A DNA stretch of 64,000 nucleotides from Planctomycetota bacterium (GTDB lineage: Bacteria; Planctomycetota; UBA1135; UBA2386). Below are positions 39,499 to 48,403 of this stretch, piece by piece. Both the position numbers and the translations under genes were made by a program. Location: NCBI GenBank assembly GCA_016713175.1, contig JADJPQ010000012.1, positions 62,001 through 126,000 of the forward strand, read 5' to 3'. Under the pieces are notes generated by a model. That model had not been told where the DNA came from. It did not search any database and saw only the letters and a program-made list of their open reading frames with translations. The first letter of the stretch is position 1; each line of letters begins with the position of its first letter.

Positions 39499-39975
39499 TC
39501 AGCGTGTCGCCGCGACTTCCTCGTCGACGGCAAGGACGAACGGGAGCAGTCCGGCCGCCGTATGTGGGCCGATGCCATCGACGGTGCCGAGTTCCTCCGG
39601 CCGCCGGAAGGGTCCGAACCGCACCCGATGCAGCACCACCGCGAGCGCCCGGCCTGGCCCGATCCCGGGGAGGGTGGCCAGTTCTGCCAGCGTCGCACGG
39701 TTGCAGTCCAGTCTGACCGGCACCGCGGACGGTGTCGGACGGCACTGCGCCGGCGGGCCGTCAACCACCGCGCGGATCGCCAGGCCGACGGTGAGTGCCG
39801 CCCACGCCGACAGCAGCAACCGCCGGCGGGATGGCGTCAGGGCGCCGACCGGCGCAGGTGTCGCTGCAGCCGGCTCGCCACCCCGAGCCGATCGTTGGGT
39901 AGATGTGGGCGGAGTGAACCGATCCGGGCCTGCAGGTTCTTCAGGATCGTCAGGACGGCGAGGGAAGTCGGACAT
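39499..39975 (-). CDS. ComEA-like helix-hairpin-helix protein
   Basis: 158 residues from ATG 39975. One transmembrane segment (LLLSAWAALTVGLAIRAVV) is followed by a ComEA-type (HhH)2 domain: LDCNRATLAELATLPGIGPG and FRRPEELGTVDGIGPHTAAG. This domain binds double-stranded DNA in competence systems and other contexts. The first 45 residues overlap the 3' end of the MinD-like gene by 139 bases in another frame; a shorter start near the TGA at 39837 is possible, so the N-terminus is uncertain. Confidence 0.72.
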   Translation of the reverse strand: MSDFPRRPDDPEEPAGPDRFTPPTSTQRSARGGEPAAATPAPVGALTPSRRRLLLSAWAALTVGLAIRAVVDGPPAQCRPTPSAVPVRLDCNRATLAELATLPGIGPGRALAVVLHRVRFGPFRRPEELGTVDGIGPHTAAGLLPFVLAVDEEVAATR

Positions 39976-40760
39976 TGTGGATGACTCACGATTGGCGGCG
40001 GCTGGCCGAGTCGCCGCTGAGTCACTGCGGCGTCCTCCGGGATCTCACCGCACCAGTGGATCGAACTCCCCGTGAAACGCCGCGCGACCTCCGCAAGCCG
40101 GACGAACGTCGATCGCCCCTGTTCCTGCGCCGCGACGCGGTTGACCACCACGTGGACGCCCGGCATCGCCGATTGTCGCGCCAGGCACTTGATCAGCGCG
40201 TACGCATCGGTCAGCGCCGCAATCTCGGGGTTGGTGACCAGCAGGACGTGTTCGGCGACCATCGCCGTCAGCAGGGACTGCGGCGACAACCCCGCCGCGC
40301 AATCGAGCAGGACGACGTCGTGCCTTGCGGCCAACCAGCCCAGCGCCCGCGCCAGGACTGCCAGCCGTCCCTCGCCGAGTTCGGTCAAACTGCTGATGCC
40401 GGAACCACCAGCCACCAGGAACGGCCCGAACGGCGTCGCCATCACCACGTCCGCGATGTCCACCGCGGCGGCGTCATCGAACAGGTGCTGGACCGACCAA
40501 CGCGGGTTGACACCGAAAAGCAGATGATCGTTGGCCAGCCCGAAATCACAGTCGACCACGACCACCCGCAGACCGGCGCGATGCATCGCGACCGCCAGGT
40601 TGGTGGTCAGGAAGGACTTTCCTGTCCCGCCCTTGCCGCTCGCCACCGCCAACACCGTCGCTTCGGCGCACGCGACCGGTTCGGGAGCGACGAAACGGTG
40701 CCACCAGCGCAACCGCACTGGCGGTGGAAGTCCTGTGCCCAAGTCCGGATGTGGTTCCAC
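39837..40760 (-). CDS. MinD/ParA (FlhG-like) ATPase
   Basis: 307 residues. Deviant Walker A VASGKGGTGKSFLTTNLAVA, Walker A' VVVDCDFGLANDHLLFG, Walker B VVLLDCAAGLSPQ, and LLVTNPEIAALTDAYALIK as in MinD and FlhG. The family uses ATP-dependent membrane or nucleoid dimers to position cell structures. No flagellar or minCE genes are visible nearby, so its cargo is unknown. It ends inside the ComEA-like gene. Confidence 0.85.
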   Translation of the reverse strand: MEPHPDLGTGLPPPVRLRWWHRFVAPEPVACAEATVLAVASGKGGTGKSFLTTNLAVAMHRAGLRVVVVDCDFGLANDHLLFGVNPRWSVQHLFDDAAAVDIADVVMATPFGPFLVAGGSGISSLTELGEGRLAVLARALGWLAARHDVVLLDCAAGLSPQSLLTAMVAEHVLLVTNPEIAALTDAYALIKCLARQSAMPGVHVVVNRVAAQEQGRSTFVRLAEVARRFTGSSIHWCGEIPEDAAVTQRRLGQPPPIVSHPQCPTSLAVLTILKNLQARIGSLRPHLPNDRLGVASRLQRHLRRSAP

Positions 40761-40804
40761 GTAGGATTCTCCACGGAACCTCCGGCCGATCCCGCCGCAG
40801 CAGC

Positions 40805-41758
40805 TCAGTTGCCTTCCGGCACGTGCTCCTCCGACAGATCGCCCAGAGCCGAGTATTCCTCACGCGTCAGGCGCGAAGCACCGAACGCCGACCGAACGGC
40901 ATCAAGGGTTGGCAGATCGACTGTTGGCAGATCGACTGTCGACGTTCCGACTGCGGGCAGCCCCGGCTCCGGCGAGGAGCCAGGGCGACCACCGACAGTT
41001 GCCGCGGCGTCCCGCTCGGACAGCATCGCGACAAACCGCCGCATCACCTGATCACCGAAGGTCTGCACGTCGCGGCGAGCGACGATCGTACGCGCGGATC
41101 CACCGGGCACCTGGGCGAGCAGGCGGTCGTCCGCGAACCAGAAATCACACAAGAGCCGGCCGTGCCACAGAGCTCGACGCGAGAACCGATCGCCATCCAG
41201 CCGCAACGCGGGGTCGAGCTTCTGCAGCAGAGCGATCAACGCATCCCACTGTTCGCGAATGGCCGGCGCGACCGCCGGATCCAGCTCCGGCACTTGCTCC
41301 GTCTGAGGCCAGGCTGCCCGGACCACGACGCGCTCGTGGCCACCGAGCCGAAACGTCTCGACCAGGCAAACCCGGACGTTCGTGAGTTGCAGCCGCTCGA
41401 GGTCACGACTCAGCGTAGCGGGGATCTCGGCACCGATCAGCAGCATACGGTAGCAGCCGGATGGCTCGAACTCGGCCTCTGGGATCGCGCGGGACAGTGC
41501 CGCCGCATTGCGGGCCACGAACGCATGCGCGGCGAGCACCCGAGCAAGCAAGACCGGCTCGTCACGATCGATGATCAGCACAAGGCACGGTGCGCCAGCG
41601 GCATCGCGCGCCAAACCATCCGACATTCCGGCATCGGTCCCGACCGCGCCAAAGCCTGCGTGCACGACCCGGAGGCCGCGCTCGAACAGATCCGGACGCT
41701 CGCACACGAGGTGCCACAGACCGTCCCGATTCAACGGATGGGTCGGACCACTGATCAT
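40805..41758 (-). CDS. Conserved-looking protein of unknown function
   Basis: 317 residues, no signal or membrane segment. The first 120 residues alternate strands and helices (CLVLIIDRDEPVLLARVLAA), loosely like a restriction-endonuclease/NucS fold, but I cannot identify a full catalytic triad. Then comes an acidic helical region, a low-complexity linker (STVDLPTVDLPTLDAVR) made by a tandem DNA repeat, and a charged end. It is the first gene of the minus-strand run leading to the MinD-like ATPase 44 bases on. Confidence 0.65.
   Translation of the reverse strand: MISGPTHPLNRDGLWHLVCERPDLFERGLRVVHAGFGAVGTDAGMSDGLARDAAGAPCLVLIIDRDEPVLLARVLAAHAFVARNAAALSRAIPEAEFEPSGCYRMLLIGAEIPATLSRDLERLQLTNVRVCLVETFRLGGHERVVVRAAWPQTEQVPELDPAVAPAIREQWDALIALLQKLDPALRLDGDRFSRRALWHGRLLCDFWFADDRLLAQVPGGSARTIVARRDVQTFGDQVMRRFVAMLSERDAAATVGGRPGSSPEPGLPAVGTSTVDLPTVDLPTLDAVRSAFGASRLTREEYSALGDLSEEHVPEGN
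40908..40937 (+). repeat. 15-bp tandem repeat, two copies
   Basis: GTTGGCAGATCGACT occurs at 40908-40922 and again at 40923-40937, with a decayed third copy after it. In the minus-strand protein it encodes repeated VDLPT units, so its copy number can change without breaking the frame. Confidence 0.8.
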
Positions 41759-41985
41759 CGCTGCCCTCCGGAGGCAGGAACGAATGCGAAGGACAATCGC
41801 GCGAGCGACGACCTACGACGGGCGCGGTTCTCCCAGCTCGGAGACCGGGATACGCACACGCACTTCTCAGCCTGGGGCACCGACATCTGCGCGCGCTGAC
41901 CGCTCGGTCTGGCAGCAGAAGCCGGTTGGGCAGAAAGAGAAGACCGTCACTGACCGATTCGCCGTATTACACGTTCGGCTGGTGG

Positions 41986-42018
41986 AAAAAGCAAGACGTC
42001 GCTCCGCATCCTGGCGAC
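41986..42018 (-). terminator. Weak hairpin plus T-run after ruvC
   Basis: On the minus strand GTCGC-N11-GCGAC is followed by GTCTTGCTTTTT, within 60 bases after the ruvC stop. The stem is only 5 bp, so a functional intrinsic terminator is uncertain. Nothing else is seen in 41759-42043. Confidence 0.35.
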
Positions 42019-42043
42019 TTTTCTTCCTGCCCGGCAACACCCG

Positions 42044-42658
42044 CTACGGCGCACCCGATTGCCCCCGCCAGAGCGGCGACCGGCGCATCTCGGCGCGCGT
42101 CAAGGCCACCGCAAGCGCATCGGTTGCATCGGGCGGCAGGGCTGTCGGCACCGAACCTGCCGCGTCCGGGCGGACACCGGCAATCTGCAACCCGAGCATC
42201 GCGGCCACCGTCTCCTTGCTGGCACCACCGCGACCAGCGATGCACCGCTTGACCCGAGCAGGTGGGAACTCATGGATGGGCAGGCCCCGCTGCGCGGCGA
42301 CTGCAAGGACGACACCCCGGGCCTCGCCAATGCGCAACGCCGACTGCACACTCTTGCCGAAGAACGCTTCCTCGAGTGCGAGTTCACCCGGCGCAAGCCG
42401 ATCGAGCAGACTCGCCAACTGCTCGGCAAGGGAAGCCAACCGCGTGGCGACGGTCTGCGAACGTCCGCCGAGACGAAGCACCCCCATCTCGACGACGCGC
42501 AACGGCGCTTGCGCACCGGCAACCATGACGTTCGCGGCGCGCATCGCCAACGGCGCGGTGCGATTCGCCGGTACCGGCGCCTGCGTCTCGACCTCGAGGC
42601 AGCCGAAACCGACGACCAACGTGCCTGGATCGATGCCCAGGATCCGAACCACCGCCAT
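42044..42658 (-). CDS. ruvC: Holliday junction resolvase RuvC
   Basis: 204 residues, about 30 more than E. coli RuvC. The acidic catalytic residues are in place: Asp in RILGIDPGT, Glu in LALEEAFFGKS, and the Asp pair in PPDATDALAVAL. QSALRIGEARGVVLAVAA is the standard core helix. The extra length is an Ala/Pro-rich insert (QAPVPANRTAPLAMRAANVM) between the first two beta strands, not seen in typical RuvC. It resolves Holliday junctions with RuvAB, which are not in the window. Start ATG 42658. Confidence 0.92.
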   Translation of the reverse strand: MAVVRILGIDPGTLVVGFGCLEVETQAPVPANRTAPLAMRAANVMVAGAQAPLRVVEMGVLRLGGRSQTVATRLASLAEQLASLLDRLAPGELALEEAFFGKSVQSALRIGEARGVVLAVAAQRGLPIHEFPPARVKRCIAGRGGASKETVAAMLGLQIAGVRPDAAGSVPTALPPDATDALAVALTRAEMRRSPLWRGQSGAP

Positions 42659-42694
42659 GCCACGAGTGTCCACGAAGGGATGGACCGCTGACCA

Positions 42695-43429
42695 GTGCCA
42701 GCCGACATTCCCGCGGATAACCTCGCGCCGGTGAAGCTCGCGCTGCTGTTGCTCGCCGCCGGCCGCGGCACCCGGTTCGGCGGTCCGGTCCCGAAAGCCT
42801 ACCTGCCCTTGCGACGACAACCGTTGCTCGTGCACTCGGCGCGACGGCTGCATGCCGCCGCGGCGCGCGCCGGCGTCGACGCGCAATTGATCGTCACCGT
42901 CCATCCGGATGACCGGCCGGGCCTGCTGCCCGACGTCGCGAAGCAACTCGCCGACCTGGCGCCGGTGTTCGTCGACGGTGGGGCCACGCGCCAGCAGTCG
43001 ATGACTGCCGCCCTGGCGACCCTGGCGCCCGATGTCGATCTGGTCCTGATCCACGACGCCGCCAGACCCCTGTTCCCGGTGGCGGCCGCGGCCGACTGCA
43101 TCCGTCAGGCTAGCACCGTCGGCGCCGCCTTGCTGGCGGTGCCGGTACCGGACACTCTGAAGCGCGTTCGCGACGGCCGGATCACCGACACGGTCGATCG
43201 CACCGGCATCTGGCTGGCGCAGACCCCGCAAGTGATCCGCCGCGAGCTGCTGACTGCCGCACTCGCCAAAGCCGCAGGCGACGCTTACGAAGGCACGGAC
43301 GATGTGTCCCTGGTCGAACACCTCGGCGGCGAGGTCACCGTCGTGCTCGGCGCCGCCACCAACCTGAAGATCACCCGCCCCGAAGACCTCGCCCTGGCGG
43401 AAGCGCTGCTCGCTCTGGAGACCCCATGA
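42695..43429 (+). CDS. ispD: 2-C-methyl-D-erythritol 4-phosphate cytidylyltransferase
   Basis: 244 residues. The nucleotidyltransferase signature LLLAAGRGTRFGGPVPKAYL, the core VLIHDAARPL, DTLKRV and TPQVIRRELL are present, with CDP-binding TNLKITRPEDL at the end. It activates MEP with CTP in the non-mevalonate isoprenoid pathway. GTG 42695 is used; a second GTG at 42731 is closer to the conserved core. The stop overlaps ispF (ATGA). Confidence 0.93.
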   Translation: MPADIPADNLAPVKLALLLLAAGRGTRFGGPVPKAYLPLRRQPLLVHSARRLHAAAARAGVDAQLIVTVHPDDRPGLLPDVAKQLADLAPVFVDGGATRQQSMTAALATLAPDVDLVLIHDAARPLFPVAAAADCIRQASTVGAALLAVPVPDTLKRVRDGRITDTVDRTGIWLAQTPQVIRRELLTAALAKAAGDAYEGTDDVSLVEHLGGEVTVVLGAATNLKITRPEDLALAEALLALETP

Positions 43430-43929
43430 ATGCCCTTCCCCGGGTCGGCCTCGGCATCGACCTGCATCGCCTCGTTCCCGACCGTCCGTGCATCCTGGCA
43501 GGCATCGCGATCCCATCGGCCGTCGGCCCCGCCGGGCACAGCGACGGCGATGCGGTGCTGCACGCCGCGTGCGACGCCGTGCTCGGCGCCGCCGGGCTCG
43601 ACGACCTGGGGACCCTGTTCTCGGACCGGGACCCGGCCAACGCCGGGCGCGCATCGAGCGAGTTCTGCCTCGAAGCCCTGCGGCGGGTCCGTGCCGCCGG
43701 CATGCGCGTGGCCAGCATGGACGTGGTAGTCGAGACCGAACGGCCGAAGCTGCTGCCGCATCGCCTGCAGATGCGGCAGAGCCTGGCGCACCTGTTCGGG
43801 ATCGCCATCGATCGAGTCAACGTCAAAGGCAAGACCGGTGAAGGCCTGGATGCCATCGGCCAGGGCCAGGCGCTACGCGCCACCGTGGTCGTGCTGCTCG
43901 TCGAGCGGAGCGACTCGCCCGGCGATTGA
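43426..43929 (+). CDS. ispF: 2-C-methyl-D-erythritol 2,4-cyclodiphosphate synthase
   Basis: 167 residues, family size. Metal-binding GLGIDLHRL, LAGIAIPSAVGPAGHSDGDA and the CDP-site INVKGKTGEGLDAIG equivalent (VNVKGKTGEGLDAIGQG) are all present. It cyclises the product of the IspE step in isoprenoid synthesis. The ATGA overlap with ispD shows coupled translation; ispE is not here. Confidence 0.94.
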   Translation: MNALPRVGLGIDLHRLVPDRPCILAGIAIPSAVGPAGHSDGDAVLHAACDAVLGAAGLDDLGTLFSDRDPANAGRASSEFCLEALRRVRAAGMRVASMDVVVETERPKLLPHRLQMRQSLAHLFGIAIDRVNVKGKTGEGLDAIGQGQALRATVVVLLVERSDSPGD

Positions 43930-43938
43930 TCGGGCGGG

Positions 43939-45843
43939 TCAGGCCGGCGCCGTCTGCAGTTCGTGCATGCGCTTGTAGACGCCGCCGCGCGCCAGCAGCC
44001 CGGCATGCGACCCCTGCTCGACGATGCGGCCATCCACCAGCACGACGATCAGGTCGGCATCGACGATGGTCGACAACCGGTGGGCGACGACGAAGGAAGT
44101 CCGACCGCGGCGCAGGTTGTCGAGCGCGCGTTGCACCAGGCCCTCGTTCTCGGAGTCGAGCGCCGACGTCGCTTCATCGAGGAACAGGATCGCCGGGTCA
44201 CGGACGATGGCGCGGGCGATCGTGATCCGCTGCATCTGGCCACCGGACAGGTTGCAGCCGCGTTCGCCGGCGAGCGTGTCGTAACCCTGCGGCAGCCCGA
44301 CGATGAAATCGTGGATGTTGGCTGCGCGCGCCGCCGCCTCGATCTGCTGCGGCGTCGCCCCGGGCCTGCCGCAGGCGATGTTGTCGCGAATCGAGGCGTT
44401 GAACAGGAACGGCTGCTGGTTGACGACGGCAACGTGACGGCGGTAGTCCGATAGCAACACGGTCTTCAGGTCGCGACCGTCGACCAGGATGCGACCGCGG
44501 TCGGGATCGTGGAAGCGCAGCAACAGGTCCATGGTCGTCGACTTGCCACCGCCCGAGGGTCCGACCAGCGCCACCGTCTGCCCCGGCTGGACCCGCAAGT
44601 CCAGACCGCGCAGCACGACGTGTTCGCCGTAGCCGAACCAGACATCCTGCAATTCGACGGCGCCGCGCAGCTCCGGCATCGGTTCGCCGCCTTGGGTCGC
44701 CGCGTCACTCGGTGATCGCAGGATCGACTCGATCCCATCCAAAGCACCGACCGACTCCATCAGCGTGTGGTAACTGCGCGTCAGACGCTTGACGTGCTGG
44801 TAGGTCGTCGTCAGCGGCGCAATCACCAGCGCCACGTCGTCGGCGCCGAGGCCCTGGCCGACCAGCACGATCCACCCCAGCAGCACCAGCAGCACCGCGA
44901 AACCGAACTGGTAGCCGACGAACGTCTGCGCCATCGACAGGCCTTTGGCGCGGAGCATCTTCAGCGTGCGCTGCAGGAACGTCGCGGTGTTGCCCTCGAA
45001 CTCGCGCAACCGCTGTTCCTCCAACTGGAACGCCTTGACCGTGCGCATGCCGGACAGGATCTGGTTCATCGACTCGGTCGCATCACCCATCGCCTGCAGA
45101 CTCTTGCCGCTGCGTTTGCGGACCCTTCTGCCGGCGCGATACATCGGGATCGCCATCACCGGCACCAGCGCCAGCAGTACGAAGATCGCCTCGGGCACGA
45201 ACCACGCCAGGATCGCGATATTGCCGAGGATCATCAACGGGTCGACGACGACGTTGTCGGCCGCCAGCTCGAACGAACGCTGCAGCACCTGGGCGTCGTT
45301 GGTCAGCTTGGAGATCAGTTCGCCCATCCGTCGCCCGCCGAAGAACCGCAGTGGCAGGGTCAGGATGTGGCGCGCGACCTCGACCCGCAGGTCGGCGACC
45401 ATCTTGATCGCAAAGAAGCGCGAGGTGATCTGCACGCCGTAGATCGTCAGCGCGCCGATCAGACCGCACAGCATCGCGACGATGCCGCAGGCGATGACGG
45501 TGTGCATCGCCGTGACCCCGGCGAAGTCGATACCGAACCACGCACACAGCGCATCTGCTCGCGCCGCGAACCACACGTTGAACTCGCGACCGTAGTCGAC
45601 TGGCAGTTCCGGGCCGTGATGGCCGGCCGGCAACGGCAGCGGCACAACCTCTTCAACGCCTGGATTCAGCGCCGCCATCAGCGGCTTGACCAGCACCAGC
45701 GGCAGCTTGGTGAACGCCGCCTCGAGGAAACCGAGAACGACGATCGTCGCCACCAATGACTTGTGCTGCAACATCGCCGCCCAGATGCGGCGGACCAGCG
45801 TGGCGAACGTGGCGGACGGCGTCGTTTCGGTCACCGCCCGCAT
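43939..45843 (-). CDS. MsbA-like ABC exporter (TMD-NBD half transporter)
   Basis: 634 residues. The first 330 hold six transmembrane helices with a large extracytoplasmic loop after helix 1 (VVPLPLPAGHHGPELPVDYG). The nucleotide-binding domain has Walker A LVGPSGGGKSTTMD, signature NLSGGQMQR, Walker B AILFLDEATSALD and the switch His in VVAHRLSTI. It should work as a homodimer exporting lipids, lipid A core or hydrophobic drugs. Lipid export is favoured by similarity to MsbA; substrate unproven. Confidence 0.88.
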   Translation of the reverse strand: MRAVTETTPSATFATLVRRIWAAMLQHKSLVATIVVLGFLEAAFTKLPLVLVKPLMAALNPGVEEVVPLPLPAGHHGPELPVDYGREFNVWFAARADALCAWFGIDFAGVTAMHTVIACGIVAMLCGLIGALTIYGVQITSRFFAIKMVADLRVEVARHILTLPLRFFGGRRMGELISKLTNDAQVLQRSFELAADNVVVDPLMILGNIAILAWFVPEAIFVLLALVPVMAIPMYRAGRRVRKRSGKSLQAMGDATESMNQILSGMRTVKAFQLEEQRLREFEGNTATFLQRTLKMLRAKGLSMAQTFVGYQFGFAVLLVLLGWIVLVGQGLGADDVALVIAPLTTTYQHVKRLTRSYHTLMESVGALDGIESILRSPSDAATQGGEPMPELRGAVELQDVWFGYGEHVVLRGLDLRVQPGQTVALVGPSGGGKSTTMDLLLRFHDPDRGRILVDGRDLKTVLLSDYRRHVAVVNQQPFLFNASIRDNIACGRPGATPQQIEAAARAANIHDFIVGLPQGYDTLAGERGCNLSGGQMQRITIARAIVRDPAILFLDEATSALDSENEGLVQRALDNLRRGRTSFVVAHRLSTIVDADLIVVLVDGRIVEQGSHAGLLARGGVYKRMHELQTAPA

Positions 45844-45907
45844 CCTACCCGAAGGCGTGACTCACCGGTCCCGAAACACCGTCGCGGCTGGCGAACCGGC
45901 CGGACAC

Positions 45908-47509
45908 TCAGTTGTTCGAGACCTTGGCCTTGCCGATGATCTCGTTCGCCCACTCCATGAACCGATGGTTGATGAAGTCCTCGCGGACGAGTTCGCGTTC
46001 GCGCTCGACCTTGACGTCGATCTTGCGGCGCGCCGGGGTGCGGGCGTTGACGCGGGCGATCAGGTAGCCGTCCGGGCCGAGGATCGGACCGACGGTCTTG
46101 CCGACTTCGGCTTCGTAGAACAGGAAGGACGCCACCGAGTAGCCATCGAGCAACTGGGTGAACTCGCTCTCGCGCAGCTGCTGCTTGACCTGGTTGAGCG
46201 GCAGGAAGCCGAAGCGGCCCTTCTTCTCGTCGTTGGCGAAGAACTCACCCTTGCTGTTGAGCGCTTCGTCGAACGTCATCGACCCTTTCTCGAGGGCGGC
46301 GAACACCTCTTCGGCGCGATCCTTCGACTTCTGCATGCCGTCCGGTTCCCAGGCGCCGGTCTTCGGGTTGCGCGCCTGGAACGGGATCACATCGATGCTG
46401 ACCTGACCGTCGGCGAAGAACGCGGCGAACTTGTCGGCGTGTGCCTGCAGGTTGTCGTCGTTGATCTCGTTCTTGATCAGGTCGCCGTACGACGTGATCA
46501 GGCGCCAACGGGCGCGGAACGCCTCGAGACAGGGGTAGCCCTTGAACCGCGTCGCAATGACCTCGACCGTGAACGGCGTGCTGTCGTACGGCTTGCGGTA
46601 CTCCTCGTAGCGAGTCTGGAACTCCTCGTCGCTGACATAGACGCCCTTGCCCGCCAGTTCCTGGCGCAGCGCCTCGCGGACGACGACTTCCTGCATCGCG
46701 CGCTCCAGGTCCTGCACGAACAGGCCCTGCTTGACGAACTCGAACGCCTCGGCGGTCTTCCACTCGATGCCATTGACCGACAACACGGTGTCGGGGGCCA
46801 GGCCGTGCGACGCGTACTTGATGTCGCTCCAGTTGCGCAGGCCCTTCTGCACGAACTGCCGCATCATGTTGACCCAGAACTCGGGCAGTTTCTTCGGGTT
46901 GCCCTTCTCGTCGGTGCCCTCGGTCGCCTTCTCGAGCTGGGCGAGGAACTGCGGGCCCTGATCGCCCTGGGTGTTGGCGACGATCGCTTCCTTGGTGATC
47001 TGCGGCCAGTTCTTCGGCGAACCGGGGAAGAACACGCGATCGAACATGATCGCCTGCTTGCGCTGCTGCAGGAACGTCTCACGATTGAGACCGTACTGCG
47101 AGCGGACGACCTCCCAGAAATCGACGCCCGGGTTCTTGGTCTCGAAGTCCGACTGCATCGGCGCCAGCTCGGTCATCACGTCTTCCTCGGTGACGACGAA
47201 CTCCTCGGCGCGACGACCACCCGTTTCGATCTGCTTCTTGATCTCCTCGAGGATGAAGAAGTCGGCGACCCGGGCCTCGACCAGCTTGCCGCCGGTCAGA
47301 TAGACCGCCTCGCGCATCACCGCCTGCGGGTCGAGCGCCAGGTCGTTGACCTTGACGTTCTGCAGCAGCTTGGTGCGCTCGTTGATCAGCTGTTCCTGCA
47401 GCCGATCGACCTGACGGCGGAGCGCTTTCTCCTTGTCCTGGGCGTCCTGGCCGAGGCCGAAGGCGGACAGGGCCGCGAGGGCGGCCGCGACGACAACGAT
47501 GCGGTTCAT
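45908..47509 (-). CDS. SurA/PpiD-like secreted foldase
   Basis: 533 residues with a signal peptide (IVVVAAALAALSAFGLGQ). A long helical N-terminal region (LRRQVDRLQEQLINERTKLL, EDVMTELAPMQ) resembles SurA_N chaperone domains. Near residues 390-500 a parvulin-like segment is suggested by SMTFDEALNSKGEFFAND and RFGFLPLNQVKQQLRESEFT and then VGPILGPDGYLIARVNA. A periplasmic prolyl isomerase or chaperone for outer membrane proteins is likely; the catalytic isomerase residues are not all clear. Confidence 0.7.
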   Translation of the reverse strand: MNRIVVVAAALAALSAFGLGQDAQDKEKALRRQVDRLQEQLINERTKLLQNVKVNDLALDPQAVMREAVYLTGGKLVEARVADFFILEEIKKQIETGGRRAEEFVVTEEDVMTELAPMQSDFETKNPGVDFWEVVRSQYGLNRETFLQQRKQAIMFDRVFFPGSPKNWPQITKEAIVANTQGDQGPQFLAQLEKATEGTDEKGNPKKLPEFWVNMMRQFVQKGLRNWSDIKYASHGLAPDTVLSVNGIEWKTAEAFEFVKQGLFVQDLERAMQEVVVREALRQELAGKGVYVSDEEFQTRYEEYRKPYDSTPFTVEVIATRFKGYPCLEAFRARWRLITSYGDLIKNEINDDNLQAHADKFAAFFADGQVSIDVIPFQARNPKTGAWEPDGMQKSKDRAEEVFAALEKGSMTFDEALNSKGEFFANDEKKGRFGFLPLNQVKQQLRESEFTQLLDGYSVASFLFYEAEVGKTVGPILGPDGYLIARVNARTPARRKIDVKVERERELVREDFINHRFMEWANEIIGKAKVSNN

Positions 47510-47717
47510 GTCGAAATGGTTGGTGTGGCGGGAACGAGGGCGGAGCAGTGTATCGGGCTGCGGCCGCGAAACGAGGGGGTCGGGCCAAACCTCCCACTCC
47601 AGCGAAAACCGACGACCGCGGGCTCCCGAGGTGAGACACCGGCCCCCGCCATTCGCCATTCGGCGGACCGGCGGCTGTGCCGCCGCAGCAGAAACCGTAG
47701 CATGCGCCGCGCGCGCC

Positions 47718-48401
47718 ATGAGCTACGACCCGCGATCGATCGCCTTTCTCGCTGAGATCCTGTTCCCGCCGATGCAATTGCGCGCGGACCAGGTCCAGGC
47801 GATCCACAACCAGCTGTACCGGCAGCAGGCCCTCAGCTACCAGAACTTCCAGGTCGCCCACGACGGCATCCATCTGTCCAACCTCGTGCAGGCACCGGGC
47901 CAGGTGTCGTCGGTCAGCTTCCTGCCCGACCGCATCGTGCTGCGCGAAGAGTTGCGCGGCACCACCGTCGAGGATTTCGCCACTCGGACCGTCAACATCG
48001 CGTCGATTGCCTGCCAGCAGCTTGGCATCGGCGCTTCCGTCGCCCAGCAGTTCATCGTCCGGTCACTGGTCAACCCCCGGCATTACCGCGACGGCCGCGA
48101 ACTGCTGACCCGCAAACTCGTGGCCCCAGACGTCGATGCCTGGCCGCAGTTCGGTCGACCACTCCAGTCCCTCGGCATCCGGCTGACGTTTCCACCGACC
48201 GAAAACGCCAAGGAAGCGTTCCACGTCCGGATCGAATCGTGGCCGCAGGATCCACGTTCGCTGTGGATCGAGAACACCGGCAGTTTCGCCGGCCCGATTC
48301 CAGTCGAGAATCTGCCGCAACTGGCCAACTATCTGTATTCGACCTATCGGTTCCTGACCGGACCGGTGGGCGATTTCCTGGCCCGCTTCGACCAACCCTG
48401 A
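47718..48401 (+). CDS. Unknown protein, first of a four-gene operon
   Basis: 227 residues, no signal peptide. The sequence looks like a compact alpha/beta cytosolic domain (LRADQVQAIHNQLYRQQALS, RESWPQDPRSLWIENTGSF region), and I cannot assign it a family. ATG 47718 lies 208 bases from the divergent foldase gene. The next gene begins two bases after its stop. Confidence 0.65.
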   Translation: MSYDPRSIAFLAEILFPPMQLRADQVQAIHNQLYRQQALSYQNFQVAHDGIHLSNLVQAPGQVSSVSFLPDRIVLREELRGTTVEDFATRTVNIASIACQQLGIGASVAQQFIVRSLVNPRHYRDGRELLTRKLVAPDVDAWPQFGRPLQSLGIRLTFPPTENAKEAFHVRIESWPQDPRSLWIENTGSFAGPIPVENLPQLANYLYSTYRFLTGPVGDFLARFDQP

Positions 48402-48403
48402 AC

